A stretch of 64,000 bases of DNA from Sphingopyxis sp. H053 (GCF_001468225.1 NZ_LNRU01000002.1:1-64000); one strand, 5' to 3'; positions 50,870-60,501 are shown, numbered from the stretch's first letter. Notes: generated from the letters alone by a model not told the origin. Program-made: numbers and translations.

Positions 50870-53371
50870 ATGCTGCCGCTCGCCACGCTCTGGCGGATCG
50901 CGCGGCGCGACCTTGCGACGCGCATCCGCGGCCTCCGCCTGCTCGCGGTCTGCCTGTTCCTCGGCGTCGCGACGCTCGCGGCGATCGGCAGCCTGACGCG
51001 CGGCATCACCTCCGAACTCGAAGTGCGCGGGCAAACCATCCTCGGCGGCGACGTCGAATTCAGCCTGCCGCAGCGCGAGGCGACTGCGGAGGAGATGGCG
51101 GGCTTCCGCCGCGTCGGCACACCTTCGGCGACCGTGCGGCTGCGCGCGATGGCGAACGATCCCGACGGCGAGGCTTTGCTGTCCGAATTGAAGGCGGTCG
51201 ACGGCGTCTATCCGCTCTATGGCACGATGCGGCTCGACAGCGGCGCGCGCCGAGGTCCGCCGCCTCCGGGGGGTATCTGGATCGGCAAGGATCTCGTCTC
51301 GCGGCTGGGCCTCAAAGTCGGCGAACGCGTGAAGTTCGGCGAAAAAAGCTTCCTGATCGATGGCGTGATCGCCGAGGAGCCCGACCGGCTGGGCGAGGGC
51401 TTCACGCTCGGGCCCGTCGCGATCATCGGGCTGGCCGACCTGCCCGCGACGCAGCTGATCCAGCCGGGCAGCCTGTACGAGAGCAAATATCGCGTCCGCC
51501 TGCCCGAGAGCGCGAACCCCGAAGCGGTCGGCAAGGCGCTGACCGCCGAGTTCCCCGACGCGGGCTGGGACATCACCGACAGCAGCAATGGCGCGCCGGG
51601 AACGCGGCGCTTCATCGAGCGGATGGGGCAGTTCCTGTCGCTCGTCGGCCTCGCGGCGCTGGTGATCGCCGGGATCGGCGTCGGCAATGGCGTCGCGAGC
51701 TATCTTGCGGGCAAGCGCCCGGGCCTTGCGACGCTGAAGGTTCTCGGCGCCGACAGCGGCACGGTGGCACGTATCTATGGGCTGCAGATCCTCGCGGTCG
51801 CGGCGGTGTCGATCGCCCTCGGCCTGATCGTCGGCGCGCTTGCGCCCGCGATCATCGGCGCGATTGCGGGCGATGTTCTGCCCGTCAAACCCGGCGTCGC
51901 GATCTATCCGCTGCCGCTTGCGGTCAGCGCCGCCTATGGCCTGCTGATCGCCATCGCCTTTGCCCTGCCCCCGCTCGCGGCGACACGGCACGTTCCCGCC
52001 GCGGGGCTTTACCGCGCGACGGTGAGCGGCGCGGCGCGGGTCGACCGGCAGACGGTCGTCGCGGTCGCGGCGGCGCTGGCGGCGATCATCGCACTCGCGG
52101 TCGGCACCGCGCGCGAGCCCCTGTTCGCGCTCGGTTTCATCGGGGCGGCGATCGGGCTGCTGCTCATCCTCGTCGGCCTCGGCTGGCTGGTACGGCGCAC
52201 CGCGAGCCGCCTGCCGCGTCCCAAACGTCCGCTGTTCCGGCTGGCGCTCGCGAACCTCCACCGCCCCGGCGCCGCCACCGGCGCGCTCGTCGTCGCACTC
52301 GGGCTGGGCCTGACCTTGTTCGTGACGCTGGCGGCGATCCAGACGAGCATCACCGCCGAAATCCAGTCGACCGTGCCGCAGCGCGCGCCTAGCTTCTTCG
52401 TGCTCGACGTGCCGCGCACCGAGACCGCACGCTTTCAGACGATCGTGACGGGGGCCGACCCCAAAGCCGAGATCAACATGATCCCCGCGCTGCGCGGCAG
52501 CGTCACCGAATTTGCCGGCCAGCGCGTCAACGAGCTTGCCGAGCTGCCCGAGGGTGCCTGGGTGCTGCGCGGCGACCGCGGGCTCACCTACAGCCCGGTG
52601 TTGCCGAGCGGCAGCGAACTCGTTGGCGGCCAATGGTGGGCCGCCGATTACAAGGGACCGCCGCTGGTCAGCGTCGAGCAGGAGGTCGCCACGTCGCTCG
52701 GCCTCAAGATCGGCGACACGCTGTCGGTCAATGTGCTGGGGGTCGAAGTCCAGGCGAAGGTCGCCTCCTTCCGCACCGTCAACTGGGACAATTTCGGGCT
52801 GAACTATGTGCTCGTCTTCTCGCCCGGCACCTTCGACGCCGCGCCGCACAATATGGTGGCGACGGTTGCGGTCGGGCCCGAGGCCGAAGCCGCCCTGTCG
52901 CGCAGCATTCCGCGCGCCTTTCCGTCGGCGTCGCTGATCGCGGTGCGCGATGTCGTGTCGCAGGTGACGACGCTGCTGACGCAGATGAGCCAGGCGATCG
53001 CCGCCGCGGCGAGCATCGCGATCCTGGCGGGGATCGCAGTGCTGATCGGCGCGATTGCGGCGAGCCGCGAGCGGCGCGTTTACGACAGCGTGATCCTGAA
53101 ACTGCTTGGCGCTACGAGGGGCCAGATACTCGGCGCGCAGGGCATGGAATATGCGGTGCTCGCGGGCATTTTGGCAGTGCTCGCACTCGGGCTGGGGCTT
53201 GCGGGCGCCTGGTATGTCGTGACGCAGCTGTTCGAATTCGACTTCGCGCCCGACCCGCTGATCGTCGGGATGACCCTGCTCGGCGGCGCCGGCCTGTCCT
53301 TCCTGATCGGGATTGCGGGAAGCTGGCCCCTGCTGTCGGCGAAGCCCGCGCAGGCGCTGCGCAGCCTCTAG
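50870..53371 (+). CDS. ybbP: FtsX-like ABC transporter permease (YbbP-like)
   Basis: 833 residues with the YbbP plan: an N-terminal helix and a large periplasmic domain, then FtsX-type membrane segments, repeated once (about ten helices). Blocks such as LVGLAALVIAGIGVGNGVASYLAGKR and RRVYDSVILKLLGATRGQILGAQGMEYAVLAGI are characteristic. It probably extrudes or moves a lipid substrate using YbbA. The ATG at 50870 follows CAGGGAGGATTTG from the E4 repeat. It overlaps the convergent TauE/SafE gene by four bases. Confidence 0.9.
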   Translation: MLPLATLWRIARRDLATRIRGLRLLAVCLFLGVATLAAIGSLTRGITSELEVRGQTILGGDVEFSLPQREATAEEMAGFRRVGTPSATVRLRAMANDPDGEALLSELKAVDGVYPLYGTMRLDSGARRGPPPPGGIWIGKDLVSRLGLKVGERVKFGEKSFLIDGVIAEEPDRLGEGFTLGPVAIIGLADLPATQLIQPGSLYESKYRVRLPESANPEAVGKALTAEFPDAGWDITDSSNGAPGTRRFIERMGQFLSLVGLAALVIAGIGVGNGVASYLAGKRPGLATLKVLGADSGTVARIYGLQILAVAAVSIALGLIVGALAPAIIGAIAGDVLPVKPGVAIYPLPLAVSAAYGLLIAIAFALPPLAATRHVPAAGLYRATVSGAARVDRQTVVAVAAALAAIIALAVGTAREPLFALGFIGAAIGLLLILVGLGWLVRRTASRLPRPKRPLFRLALANLHRPGAATGALVVALGLGLTLFVTLAAIQTSITAEIQSTVPQRAPSFFVLDVPRTETARFQTIVTGADPKAEINMIPALRGSVTEFAGQRVNELAELPEGAWVLRGDRGLTYSPVLPSGSELVGGQWWAADYKGPPLVSVEQEVATSLGLKIGDTLSVNVLGVEVQAKVASFRTVNWDNFGLNYVLVFSPGTFDAAPHNMVATVAVGPEAEAALSRSIPRAFPSASLIAVRDVVSQVTTLLTQMSQAIAAAASIAILAGIAVLIGAIAASRERRVYDSVILKLLGATRGQILGAQGMEYAVLAGILAVLALGLGLAGAWYVVTQLFEFDFAPDPLIVGMTLLGGAGLSFLIGIAGSWPLLSAKPAQALRSL

Positions 53372-54129
53372 TTCAGGATCCGCACCACCGCCGACACCGC
53401 CGCGATGCCGAGGACGATCGCGACCATCGCCTGCCAAACATGCGGCGGGACACGGCCGAAATGGCGCGCGCCGACATGGTTTCCCAGCCACATCGGCACG
53501 AACAGGATCACCGCGAGCAGGAATAATCGCCACGTCGCGATCCCGACCCAGAGCGCGGCGAGTGTCCCCGCGATCGCGGTGCCAAAGAAGATCAGCAGCA
53601 TCGACGCGCGCGCGACCTTGGGCTCGAGATGGCGGCGGAGGTAAAAGGGCACGACCGGCGGTCCCGGCATCGCGGCAAAGCCGGTGAGAATGCCCGATGC
53701 GACCCCCGTCCCCGCAATCGCGCCGCGCCCCGGCCGGTGTCCCTCGGGCTGTTTGGGCAGCAGCACCGCGACAAAGGCACCGACCGCGACCAAGGTAATC
53801 AGCAGCCGCGCAATGTCGGGCGTCGTCGCATCGAGCGCGACCATGCCGACCGGCGTCGTCGCCATCGCGAGTAGCGCGATCGGCACCGCGGTCGCGCGGT
53901 CGGCGTCGGCCATGATGATCCCGATCCCGACCGGCCCGATCAGCAGTTGCAGCAATATGCCGAGCACCACCGCCTCTCCGGGGGCGATGATGAGCCCCAG
54001 GAGCGGTACGAGGATGATCGCCATGCCAAAGCCGGTGAGGCCGCGGACATAGGCGGCGGCGAAGGTCATCGCCGCCGCGCCGACGAGCGTCAGCGGCGCG
54101 ATGCCAACAAGCTGCGACAGGCCGGTCAA
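53368..54129 (-). CDS. Sulfite exporter TauE/SafE family permease
   Basis: 253 residues, about eight membrane helices, with the TauE/SafE blocks VRGLTGFGMAIILVPLLGLI near the start and MPGPPVVPFYLRR in the middle. The family transports sulfur-containing or other small anions across the inner membrane. The start is a TTG at 54129 with no strong ribosome binding site, so the true start could differ by a few residues. Convergent with ybbP. Confidence 0.88.
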   Translation of the reverse strand: MTGLSQLVGIAPLTLVGAAAMTFAAAYVRGLTGFGMAIILVPLLGLIIAPGEAVVLGILLQLLIGPVGIGIIMADADRATAVPIALLAMATTPVGMVALDATTPDIARLLITLVAVGAFVAVLLPKQPEGHRPGRGAIAGTGVASGILTGFAAMPGPPVVPFYLRRHLEPKVARASMLLIFFGTAIAGTLAALWVGIATWRLFLLAVILFVPMWLGNHVGARHFGRVPPHVWQAMVAIVLGIAAVSAVVRILN

Positions 54130-54252
54130 GCGGCGTGCGCCACGACGGGCGGGTGGAAGGCGGGATGGAAGGGCAGCGCTTGTTTCCCCGGCAGCGGATC
54201 GAACTGGCCCGGCCGATACCGCAGGAACGCCGAGGCGGCTAGCCCCCGCCGT

Positions 54253-55404
54253 TCAAGCCAGCGGCCAAAGCTTGTCGACCGGGCGTTCGAGCACGTGCGC
54301 GGCGATGCTGTGCAATTTTTGCGGTGCGAGGCGTCCGGTCTTTGCCGCGCCGGCAAGCCAGGTTTCGATCGATCCGCCGGTTTCGATCCATTTGTCCTGG
54401 CGCAGCATCCCGTAAAAGGCTCCCGCGAGAATATGGATGCCATCGTCCGATTTGCGCCAACGATCGGACGGATTGCGCGCAACCCCCAGTTCCTCCGCGA
54501 TCAGCTGGTCGAGCGCCTGCGCCAGATCCTCGTTCAGCAAGCCTTCGAGCGTCGTATAGCCCCATTTGGGGTCATGTTCGGCGACGACGCGCGGGATCAG
54601 CGGGTCTTTGGCGAGGATGGCGAGCGCGGCCTTTGCCGCGGGGCCGTCCATCACCACCGGCGGGTGGAGCATTTCATGCGCCGCGTTGCGCACGGTGATC
54701 GCGGTGTTCCAGTCTGCGGCCTGGAGGAAGGTCTGCCCCTGCACCTTGATCCCGTGCGGCTTGCAAAATTGCAGCAGCACCACCTCGATTTCGGGGTCGA
54801 ACGTCCGGCCGGTCAGCTTTTCGTGCAGGCGGATCACGTCATAGGCGCCGAGATCGGCCTGAAGCTGGATGATCCGCCCTTCGAGCGCGGCGATGCGTTC
54901 GGCGCGAAAGGCGGCGAAGCCCGCACCCTGCATCGCTTCGAGCACCGCTTTCACTCGCGGGGCGTGCGCGGCGAACCACGCCCAGTCCTTTTCGTTCCAA
55001 TGGCTGCTCGCGCGATAGGCGGGAAGCAAGCGCGTTTCGGGCGCGGCGGCGGCGGCGATCAGCGCGCCGAGGCTGCTGTCGTCGCCGCCCGAAAAGACGA
55101 GCGACAAGACCGGGCCGAGCAGCCCGAAACCCGCATCATTGGCCTCACGCGACAGCGACGGAATTTCGGCGCGGGCCGCGGCCGCAAGGCGCGGCGCGAA
55201 GGCGTCGACGTCGGCCTGATAATAGGGCAAATAAAGCTCTCCCCCCGCCAGCGGCCCCAGAAAGGCGAGCGCGTCGAAGCCTTCGGATGCGCGCACTTTC
55301 CATTGCGTGCGCATCGGCGGGCGCTGGTTTTGCGCTGAGGCGATGGTGGGAACAGCGAGGGCGGCGGTGCCGAGCGAGGCGGCAATGAAGAAGCGGCGAT
55401 CCAT
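54253..55404 (-). CDS. Exported protein with HExxH metallopeptidase-like motif
   Basis: 383 residues. MDRRFFIAASLGTAALAVPTIASAQ resembles a Tat/Sec signal ending ASA-Q. The block ITVRNAAHEMLHPPV (about 235-250) holds HEMLH, the HExxH zinc motif, with a possible third ligand among acidic residues of LLNEDLAQALDQ (about 289-300). This is the plan of gluzincin metallopeptidases, but I recognise no named family, so function is inferred. It is followed on its strand by the TauE gene. Confidence 0.75.
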   Translation of the reverse strand: MDRRFFIAASLGTAALAVPTIASAQNQRPPMRTQWKVRASEGFDALAFLGPLAGGELYLPYYQADVDAFAPRLAAAARAEIPSLSREANDAGFGLLGPVLSLVFSGGDDSSLGALIAAAAAPETRLLPAYRASSHWNEKDWAWFAAHAPRVKAVLEAMQGAGFAAFRAERIAALEGRIIQLQADLGAYDVIRLHEKLTGRTFDPEIEVVLLQFCKPHGIKVQGQTFLQAADWNTAITVRNAAHEMLHPPVVMDGPAAKAALAILAKDPLIPRVVAEHDPKWGYTTLEGLLNEDLAQALDQLIAEELGVARNPSDRWRKSDDGIHILAGAFYGMLRQDKWIETGGSIETWLAGAAKTGRLAPQKLHSIAAHVLERPVDKLWPLA

Positions 55405-55413
55405 GCCTCCGGT

Positions 55414-56100
55414 CTAACGGGGACCGGCGCGCCCGGCTTGAACGGACTTTGCCCGGTGCAGGATCGGTGGGGCGCCGGTTATCGCGGCGATCGACCGCGC
55501 CATATGCGCCTGGTCGGCGAACCCCTGGTCGGCGGCGAGATCGGCAAGACTGCCCTGCCAAGCATCGAGCGCAGTGAGCGCCTGCCGCGTCCGCGCCTCG
55601 AGCCGGAAACGCTTGGGGCTGACACCATAGGCTCGCGCGAAGCCGCGGCTGATCGACGCGGGGTTGAGCCCCATATGATCGGCCCAGTCGGCGAGCAATA
55701 TGTCGGGATCGGCGGCGAGGGCCGCGGCGAGCAGGTCGGGCCAATCGTCGCGGCGCGCCGTGCCTATGCGGAAATGATCGCGGACATAGTCGGCGGCCGC
55801 CTGCGGATCGCGTTCGGCGAGGCGCGCGGCGGTATCGGGGTCGGCGATATGCCCGGCCCCCCGCGTGAATCCCTTTGCCACCGGAAGATTGAGCACCTGC
55901 GCCCCGCGCGCGCCAAAACGGTCCTGATGCGCAGTCCAGTCGCCGTGCACGACGACTGTTCCAACGCTGGCCGCGAGCCGGCCCTGATCGCCCGCTTCTT
56001 CATATTCGCCGCCGATTACCAGCGCGACATAGCCAAAGGCATGGCGGTGGCGCGGCAGGCTTTCGCCCGCCGCATGCCGGCCGATGCCGATCCCGCTCAC
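55414..56100 (-). CDS. AraC family transcriptional regulator
   Basis: 228 residues. A cupin-type N-terminal sensing half ([24 protein letters not shown]) and a C-terminal AraC helix-turn-helix pair ([64 protein letters not shown]). It starts with a GTG overlapping the thrS stop by four bases, so it is coupled to thrS in translation. Target unknown; the HExxH gene ten bases downstream is a candidate. Confidence 0.88.
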   Translation of the reverse strand: MSGIGIGRHAAGESLPRHRHAFGYVALVIGGEYEEAGDQGRLAASVGTVVVHGDWTAHQDRFGARGAQVLNLPVAKGFTRGAGHIADPDTAARLAERDPQAAADYVRDHFRIGTARRDDWPDLLAAALAADPDILLADWADHMGLNPASISRGFARAYGVSPKRFRLEARTRQALTALDAWQGSLADLAADQGFADQAHMARSIAAITGAPPILHRAKSVQAGRAGPR

Positions 56101-58103
56101 CGCTCGCGAAGATCCGGCGGGGTTGCCTCGCCCTTCAGCATCGCGATCGCCTCGGCGAGCGGCATGATGCGCTGGCCGTCATGTCCGAGGGTGCGGATCG
56201 CGACGGTGCCTTCCTCGGCCTCGCGATTTCCGACGACGAGCAGGTACGGGACCTTCGCGAGGCTGTGTTCGCGGACCTTGTAGTTGATCTTCTCGTTGCG
56301 GACATCGATCTCGGCGCGGATGCCCGCGGCGACGAGCTGCGCCACCGCGTCCTTGGCGTAAGCGTCGGCGTCCGACACGATCGTCGCGACCACCGCCTGC
56401 ACCGGCGCGAGCCAGGTCGGGAAACGGCCCGCGAAATGCTCGATCAAAATGCCGATGAAGCGTTCATAGGTGCCGAGGATCGCGCGGTGGAGCATCACCG
56501 GGCGATGGCGCTCGCCATCCTCGCCGATATAGCTCGCGTCGAGGCGTTCGGGCATCACGCGGTCGGACTGGATCGTCCCGCACTGCCACGTCCGGCCGAT
56601 CGCGTCGGTCAGGTGGAATTCGAGCTTGGGTGCGTAGAAGGCGCCCTCACCCGGCAATTCTTCCCAGCCATATTCTTCGGTCGCCATACCTGCGCGTTCG
56701 ACCGCTTCGCGAAGCTCGGCCTCGGCCTTGTCCCACATCTCTTCGGTGCCGAAGCGCATGTCGGGGCGGAGCGCGAGCTTCACCGCATATTTCTCGAAGC
56801 CGAGCTGCTTGTAGACGCGGTCGAGCAAGGCGCAGAAATCGCGCACTTCGTCGACGATCTGGTCCTCGCGGCAGAAGATATGGCCGTCGTCCTGCGTGAA
56901 CTGGCGCACGCGCATGATCCCGTGCAGCGCGCCATGCGGCTCGTTGCGGTGGCAGCAGCCCATTTCGGCCATGCGCAGCGGCAGGTCGCGATAGCTCTTC
57001 ATGCCCTGACGGAAGATCAGGACGTGCGCGGGGCAGTTCATCGGCTTGAGCGCCATCCACTCGGCGTCGTCCGACACCAGCGGACCTTCACTCTCGATGT
57101 TCGGCACCTCGTCGGGAATGACGAACATATTCTCGCGATATTTGCCCCAGTGGCCCGATTGCTCCCACTGGCGCGCGTCCATCACCTGCGGAGTCTTGAC
57201 CTCCTGATAGCCCGAGCCGTCGATCGCGCGGCGCATATAGGCTTCGAGCTCGCGGTAGATGCGGTAGCCCTTGGGGTGCCAGAAGACGCTGCCGTGCGCC
57301 TCTTCCTGCAGGTGGAACAGGTCCATCTCGCGCCCGATCTTGCGGTGGTCGCGCTTCGCGGCCTCCTCCAGCCGGACGAGATGCTCGGCGAGCTGTTTCT
57401 TGTTGAGCCAGCCGGTGCCGTAGATACGGCTGAGCTGCGCATTCTTCTGGTCGCCGCGCCAATAAGCGCCCGAGACGCGCGTCAGCTTGAACGCGGCGGG
57501 GTCGAGCTTGCCCGTCGAGGCGAGGTGCGGGCCGCGGCACATGTCCATCCAGCCGTCGCCCGACCGATAAACGGTGAGTTCCTCGCCCTGCGGCAGTTCG
57601 GCGGCCCATTCGGCCTTGAACGTCTCGCCCTCGGCCGCCCATTTGGCGATGAGCTTGTCGCGCTCCCACACTTCCCTCGTGAGGGGAAGGTCGGCGGCGA
57701 TGATCTTGCGCATCTCCTCCTCGATCAGCGGCAGTTCGTCGTCGCGGAACGGGCCGCGATCGGCGGCGGGCGCGAAGTCGTAATAGAAGCCGTCGCCCGT
57801 CGACGGGCCGAAGGTGATCTGCGTGCCCGGAAACAGGTTCTGCACCGCTTCGGCGAGGACGTGCGCATAGTCGTGGCGGAAGAGTTCGAGCGCGTCGGCC
57901 TCGTCGCGGCTCGTCACCAGCGACAGGTTCGTGTCTTCCTCCAGCGGGCGCATGATGTCGCGCAGTTCGCCATCGATCTTCGCGGCGAGCGCGGCCTTGG
58001 CGAGGCCGGGTCCGATGTCGGCCGCGATCTGCAGCGCGGTAGTGCCGCGCACGACTTCACGGGCAGAGCCATCGGGAAGGGTGACGCGGATCATGTCGGA
58101 CAT
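56097..58103 (-). CDS. thrS: Threonine--tRNA ligase
   Basis: Class II synthetase charging tRNA-Thr. 668 residues. An N-terminal TGS domain ([13 protein letters not shown]), the editing (SAD) domain around [14 protein letters not shown] (zinc-like His residues) and the catalytic core with motif 2 [20 protein letters not shown] and the zinc-binding NCPAH. The C-terminal anticodon domain ends [14 protein letters not shown]. The ATG at 58103 or 58094 starts the gene; [12 protein letters not shown] is used here. Its stop overlaps the AraC gene. Confidence 0.96.
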   Translation of the reverse strand: MSDMIRVTLPDGSAREVVRGTTALQIAADIGPGLAKAALAAKIDGELRDIMRPLEEDTNLSLVTSRDEADALELFRHDYAHVLAEAVQNLFPGTQITFGPSTGDGFYYDFAPAADRGPFRDDELPLIEEEMRKIIAADLPLTREVWERDKLIAKWAAEGETFKAEWAAELPQGEELTVYRSGDGWMDMCRGPHLASTGKLDPAAFKLTRVSGAYWRGDQKNAQLSRIYGTGWLNKKQLAEHLVRLEEAAKRDHRKIGREMDLFHLQEEAHGSVFWHPKGYRIYRELEAYMRRAIDGSGYQEVKTPQVMDARQWEQSGHWGKYRENMFVIPDEVPNIESEGPLVSDDAEWMALKPMNCPAHVLIFRQGMKSYRDLPLRMAEMGCCHRNEPHGALHGIMRVRQFTQDDGHIFCREDQIVDEVRDFCALLDRVYKQLGFEKYAVKLALRPDMRFGTEEMWDKAEAELREAVERAGMATEEYGWEELPGEGAFYAPKLEFHLTDAIGRTWQCGTIQSDRVMPERLDASYIGEDGERHRPVMLHRAILGTYERFIGILIEHFAGRFPTWLAPVQAVVATIVSDADAYAKDAVAQLVAAGIRAEIDVRNEKINYKVREHSLAKVPYLLVVGNREAEEGTVAIRTLGHDGQRIMPLAEAIAMLKGEATPPDLRER

Positions 58104-58199
58104 CGAAAAATCGGCCTTTCTTGCGGGGTAGAACAGCGCCCCTTTGCCAGCATGCGATATGGGCGGCAAGGGGCGGATTCACAACAAAGCTTGCAATGA

Positions 58200-58216
58200 G
58201 ATAATGTATCATTATC
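58200..58216. promoter_or_regulatory. Zur/Fur-like palindromic operator
   Basis: gataatg-tat-cattatc, a perfect 7-3-7 inverted repeat in the divergent gap of thrS and merC, 34 bases before the merC start. Length and AT-rich halves resemble alphaproteobacterial Zur boxes. Confidence 0.5.
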
Positions 58217-58249
58217 TGCACAGCGAACCCCTCCCGCGAAAGAAACCCG

Positions 58250-58672
58250 ATGTGCCTTCCCGCCGCGCGCCCGCGCCTTGCCGACCTGACGGGACTTGCC
58301 CTGTCGTTCACTTGCCTGCTCCACTGCCTTGCCCTGCCGCTCCTCCTCCTTCTGGCCCCGGCGCTCAGCCGCTGGATCGCGCTTCCCGAAGGCGTACATG
58401 CGGCGATCCTGCTGCTGGCCGTGCCCGCCGCCGCGGTCGCGATGCGCGACGGCTGGCAGCGGCATCGGCGGATCATGCCCGCGATACTCGCGGCCATAGG
58501 GCTGGGCCTGCTCGCGCTCGGCCTGTCGGCGCACGAGGGGTGGATCGCCGCCGCCGATCCCGAGGCGGCCGACCGCCTGTTGACCTCGGCTGGCGCGCTC
58601 ACGCTTGCCGCCGCGCACCTCGTCAACTGGCGCTGGCGTCACCGGGGCGGCCCGCATAGACTGCGGGCATGA
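58250..58672 (+). CDS. MerC domain membrane protein
   Basis: 140 residues with four membrane helices and the cysteine motif TCLLHCLALP in the first, as in MerC transporters. Chromosomal MerC proteins without a mer operon are common in sphingomonads; transport of a divalent metal such as zinc fits the Zur-like palindrome upstream better than mercury resistance. It overlaps the following gene by four bases (ATGA). Confidence 0.82.
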   Translation: MCLPAARPRLADLTGLALSFTCLLHCLALPLLLLLAPALSRWIALPEGVHAAILLLAVPAAAVAMRDGWQRHRRIMPAILAAIGLGLLALGLSAHEGWIAAADPEAADRLLTSAGALTLAAAHLVNWRWRHRGGPHRLRA

Positions 58673-59049
58673 CCGACGCCCCGCCGCTTCACAGCATCGC
58701 CGCGATCCTGCCGTGCACCGACCTCGACGCCAGCACCGCCTTCTATGAAAAGCTCGGCCTGTCGGTCGTCGGCGACTATGGCAGCTATCGCCTGCTCGAG
58801 GATGGCAAGGGGTGGCAGCTTCACCTGACCAACGAGTCGCCCGAAGGGTGGCTGGTGCCGGGGCAGAATCCGTTCGGGCTGTACCTCTATACCGAGCGCG
58901 TCGCGGAATTGGCCGAGAGCGTGCGCGACGCGATCCTCGAACGCGAAAAGGCGCCGACGCACAAGCCGTGGGGCATGTATGAATTCGCGCTGTCCGACCC
59001 CGACGAAACGCTGGTCCGCATCGGCTGGCCGAGCGAGCTGATCGGCTGA
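58669..59049 (+). CDS. VOC (glyoxalase/bleomycin resistance) family protein
   Basis: 126 residues with a VOC fold of paired beta-alpha-beta-beta-beta modules (HSIAAILPCTDLDASTAFYEKLGL; GMYEFALSDPDETLVRIGWP). Substrate not evident. It overlaps merC by four bases and is translated with it. Confidence 0.87.
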   Translation: MTDAPPLHSIAAILPCTDLDASTAFYEKLGLSVVGDYGSYRLLEDGKGWQLHLTNESPEGWLVPGQNPFGLYLYTERVAELAESVRDAILEREKAPTHKPWGMYEFALSDPDETLVRIGWPSELIG

Positions 59050-59061
59050 ATCCTAATATTA

Positions 59062-59145
59062 CCGTCATTCCCGCGAAGGCGGGAATCCCGCTTTGGGCCC
59101 ACCCGCGTCAAGAAAGCGGGATCCCCGCCTTCGCGGGGATGACGG
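59062..59145. repeat. Family C palindromic repeat, copy C6
   Basis: CCGTCAttcccgcgaaggcg to inverse arm ending TGACGG, between the VOC gene and the membrane protein gene. Both ends changed together (CCGTCA/TGACGG). Confidence 0.87.
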
Positions 59146-59180
59146 AGAGAATTAGGCCCCTGCAGCCCTGTCAACGAAAC

Positions 59181-59215
59181 TTGACTTCGCGCTACCAATA
59201 ATGTAAAGCTAGCTT
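59181..59215 (+). promoter_or_regulatory. Candidate promoter and palindrome ahead of the membrane/XRE pair
   Basis: TTGACT (59181-59186), a 17-base spacer and the weak -10 TAAAGC (59204-59209). The -10 overlaps a perfect palindrome aagctagctt (59206-59215), a possible site for the XRE protein of the same operon. Confidence 0.4.
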
Positions 59216-59239
59216 GTCTATCAGATAAGGAAGTTTGAC

Positions 59240-59860
59240 ATGCCCCAGAAGGCTGCGAAGATCGAAACCGGCTTATCGGGCCGTCACCCGGCGTTGTGGG
59301 CGATCGCCTTCGCGGCGGCGCTGGCCGCCATCGCCTATTGCGAGTATCGCGGTTTTCTGGGCGGCTGGCGTTCGCTACCGTTTGTTGCAGCGGCGACACT
59401 GCTTCTCATTCCACTGACGAAGGCGGCGAACAATTGGCAAGCCGCTGCAGGCGCGCTGTCGCCGGCGACGCGGCGATATAATCGGCGCATGCTGATCTGG
59501 TCGGTCGGTTATGTTCTGTGCCTGGGAACGGCGATGACCGTTCGCAACTATCTCGACCCGCAAGGCGCCCTGCTGTGGGGGATCGCGGTGCTGCCGTCGG
59601 TGCCGATGCTTTTCTTCGTGTGGACGCTGGCCCGCTATGTGGTCGAGGAAGAGGATGAATATCTGCGATATCGCCAGACCAGCGCCGCCCTGATCGGCCT
59701 CGCGCTCGTCCTCCTGGCCGGAACATTGTGGGGCTTTCTGGAAACGTTCGGCGTTGCCCCGCATGTGCCCGCCTGGTGGGTGGTGCCCGTCTGGGCGATC
59801 GGCTTGGGGCTGGGCCAGATGATCATGACATCGGCCGAACGGCGCGCGGACCGCTCGTGA
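59240..59860 (+). CDS. Six-helix membrane protein of unknown function, paired with XRE regulator
   Basis: 206 residues with six predicted helices: about 19-37, 43-60, 84-104, 110-135, 147-168 and 176-197. A conserved acidic stretch VEEEDEYLRYRQT lies between helices 4 and 5. No family is named with confidence. It overlaps the XRE gene by four bases (GTGA). A membrane protein encoded with a minimal XRE repressor is common and may form a sensor-regulator pair. Confidence 0.8.
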   Translation: MPQKAAKIETGLSGRHPALWAIAFAAALAAIAYCEYRGFLGGWRSLPFVAAATLLLIPLTKAANNWQAAAGALSPATRRYNRRMLIWSVGYVLCLGTAMTVRNYLDPQGALLWGIAVLPSVPMLFFVWTLARYVVEEEDEYLRYRQTSAALIGLALVLLAGTLWGFLETFGVAPHVPAWWVVPVWAIGLGLGQMIMTSAERRADRS

Positions 59861-60048
59861 AGAACCGCCTGAAGGTCCTGCGCGCCGAACGCGACTGGAG
59901 CCAGGGCGACCTCGCCGAGCGGCTTCAAGTGTCGCGTCAGTCGGTCAACGCAATCGAGACGGGCAAATATGACCCCTCGCTGCCGCTCGCCTTTCGCATC
60001 GCCGACCTGTTCGACATGCGGATCGAAGAGATTTTTCTGCGCGACTGA
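59857..60048 (+). CDS. Minimal XRE-type helix-turn-helix regulator
   Basis: 63 residues starting with GTG: the whole protein is one HTH domain (LKVLRAERDWSQGDLAERLQVSRQSVNAIETGKYDPSLPLAFRIADLF, YozG-like). GTGA overlap with the membrane protein stop gives translational coupling. Likely autoregulates through the palindrome at 59206-59215. Confidence 0.9.
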   Translation: MKNRLKVLRAERDWSQGDLAERLQVSRQSVNAIETGKYDPSLPLAFRIADLFDMRIEEIFLRD

Positions 60049-60113
60049 CCGGCAACCTTGCTCCCCCGCCCCCGCCCCGCTAGGGCGGCGGCAGCCGGAA
60101 AGGAGCCTTCCCC

Positions 60114-60368
60114 ATGTTCAAGCGCCTGTTCGTCGACCATCCCAAGAGCGTCGATGAAAATTACATCGAGCATTTCGGCGTCGCGTCGAAATTCGGCGTG
60201 ACGATGATCTATGGCGGGCTGTGTGCGCTCGTCCACGCGGTTGTTCCCGGCTGGTGCATCACCACGGGCAGCGACACGATCCAGCGGCTGAACCATATCA
60301 TGGTCGAAAAGCGGCGCGCCAAGGGGCAGGCCGTGATGCAGATGAGCACGATCGACTGGGTCATCTGA
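60114..60368 (+). CDS. DUF6356 family protein
   Basis: 84 residues, one or two membrane segments. MFKRLFVDHPKSVDENYIEHFGVASKFG is the family pattern, followed by MIYGGLCALVHAVVPGWCITTGSDTI. I believe it is DUF6356; function unknown. AAAGGAGCCTTCCCC precedes the ATG. Confidence 0.8.
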   Translation: MFKRLFVDHPKSVDENYIEHFGVASKFGVTMIYGGLCALVHAVVPGWCITTGSDTIQRLNHIMVEKRRAKGQAVMQMSTIDWVI

Positions 60369-60398
60369 TCCGCGTGCGTTTCATCCACGCACTATATT

Positions 60399-60484
60399 CC
60401 CCGTTCGCATCGAGCGAAGTCGAGATGCCCCTCGGCTTGGCGCCATCTCGATGGGTGTCTCGACTTCGCTCGACACGAACGGGA
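60399..60484. repeat. Family D inverted repeat
   Basis: ccccgttcgcatcgagcgaa with the inverse arm gtgtctcgacttcgctcgac and gaacggg, about 23 bases apart. The single arm near 4205 is a relative. It lies in the gap between DUF6356 and the hydrolase gene. Confidence 0.75.
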
Positions 60485-60501
60485 ATGGAGGGCCGAGCGT
60501 C

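Noticed and set aside
50633..53533. 966-codon open frame on the minus strand
   Set aside because: Antisense to ybbP; low-complexity charged product without any recognisable domain.
56181..58199. 672-codon open frame on the plus strand
   Set aside because: Antisense shadow of thrS.
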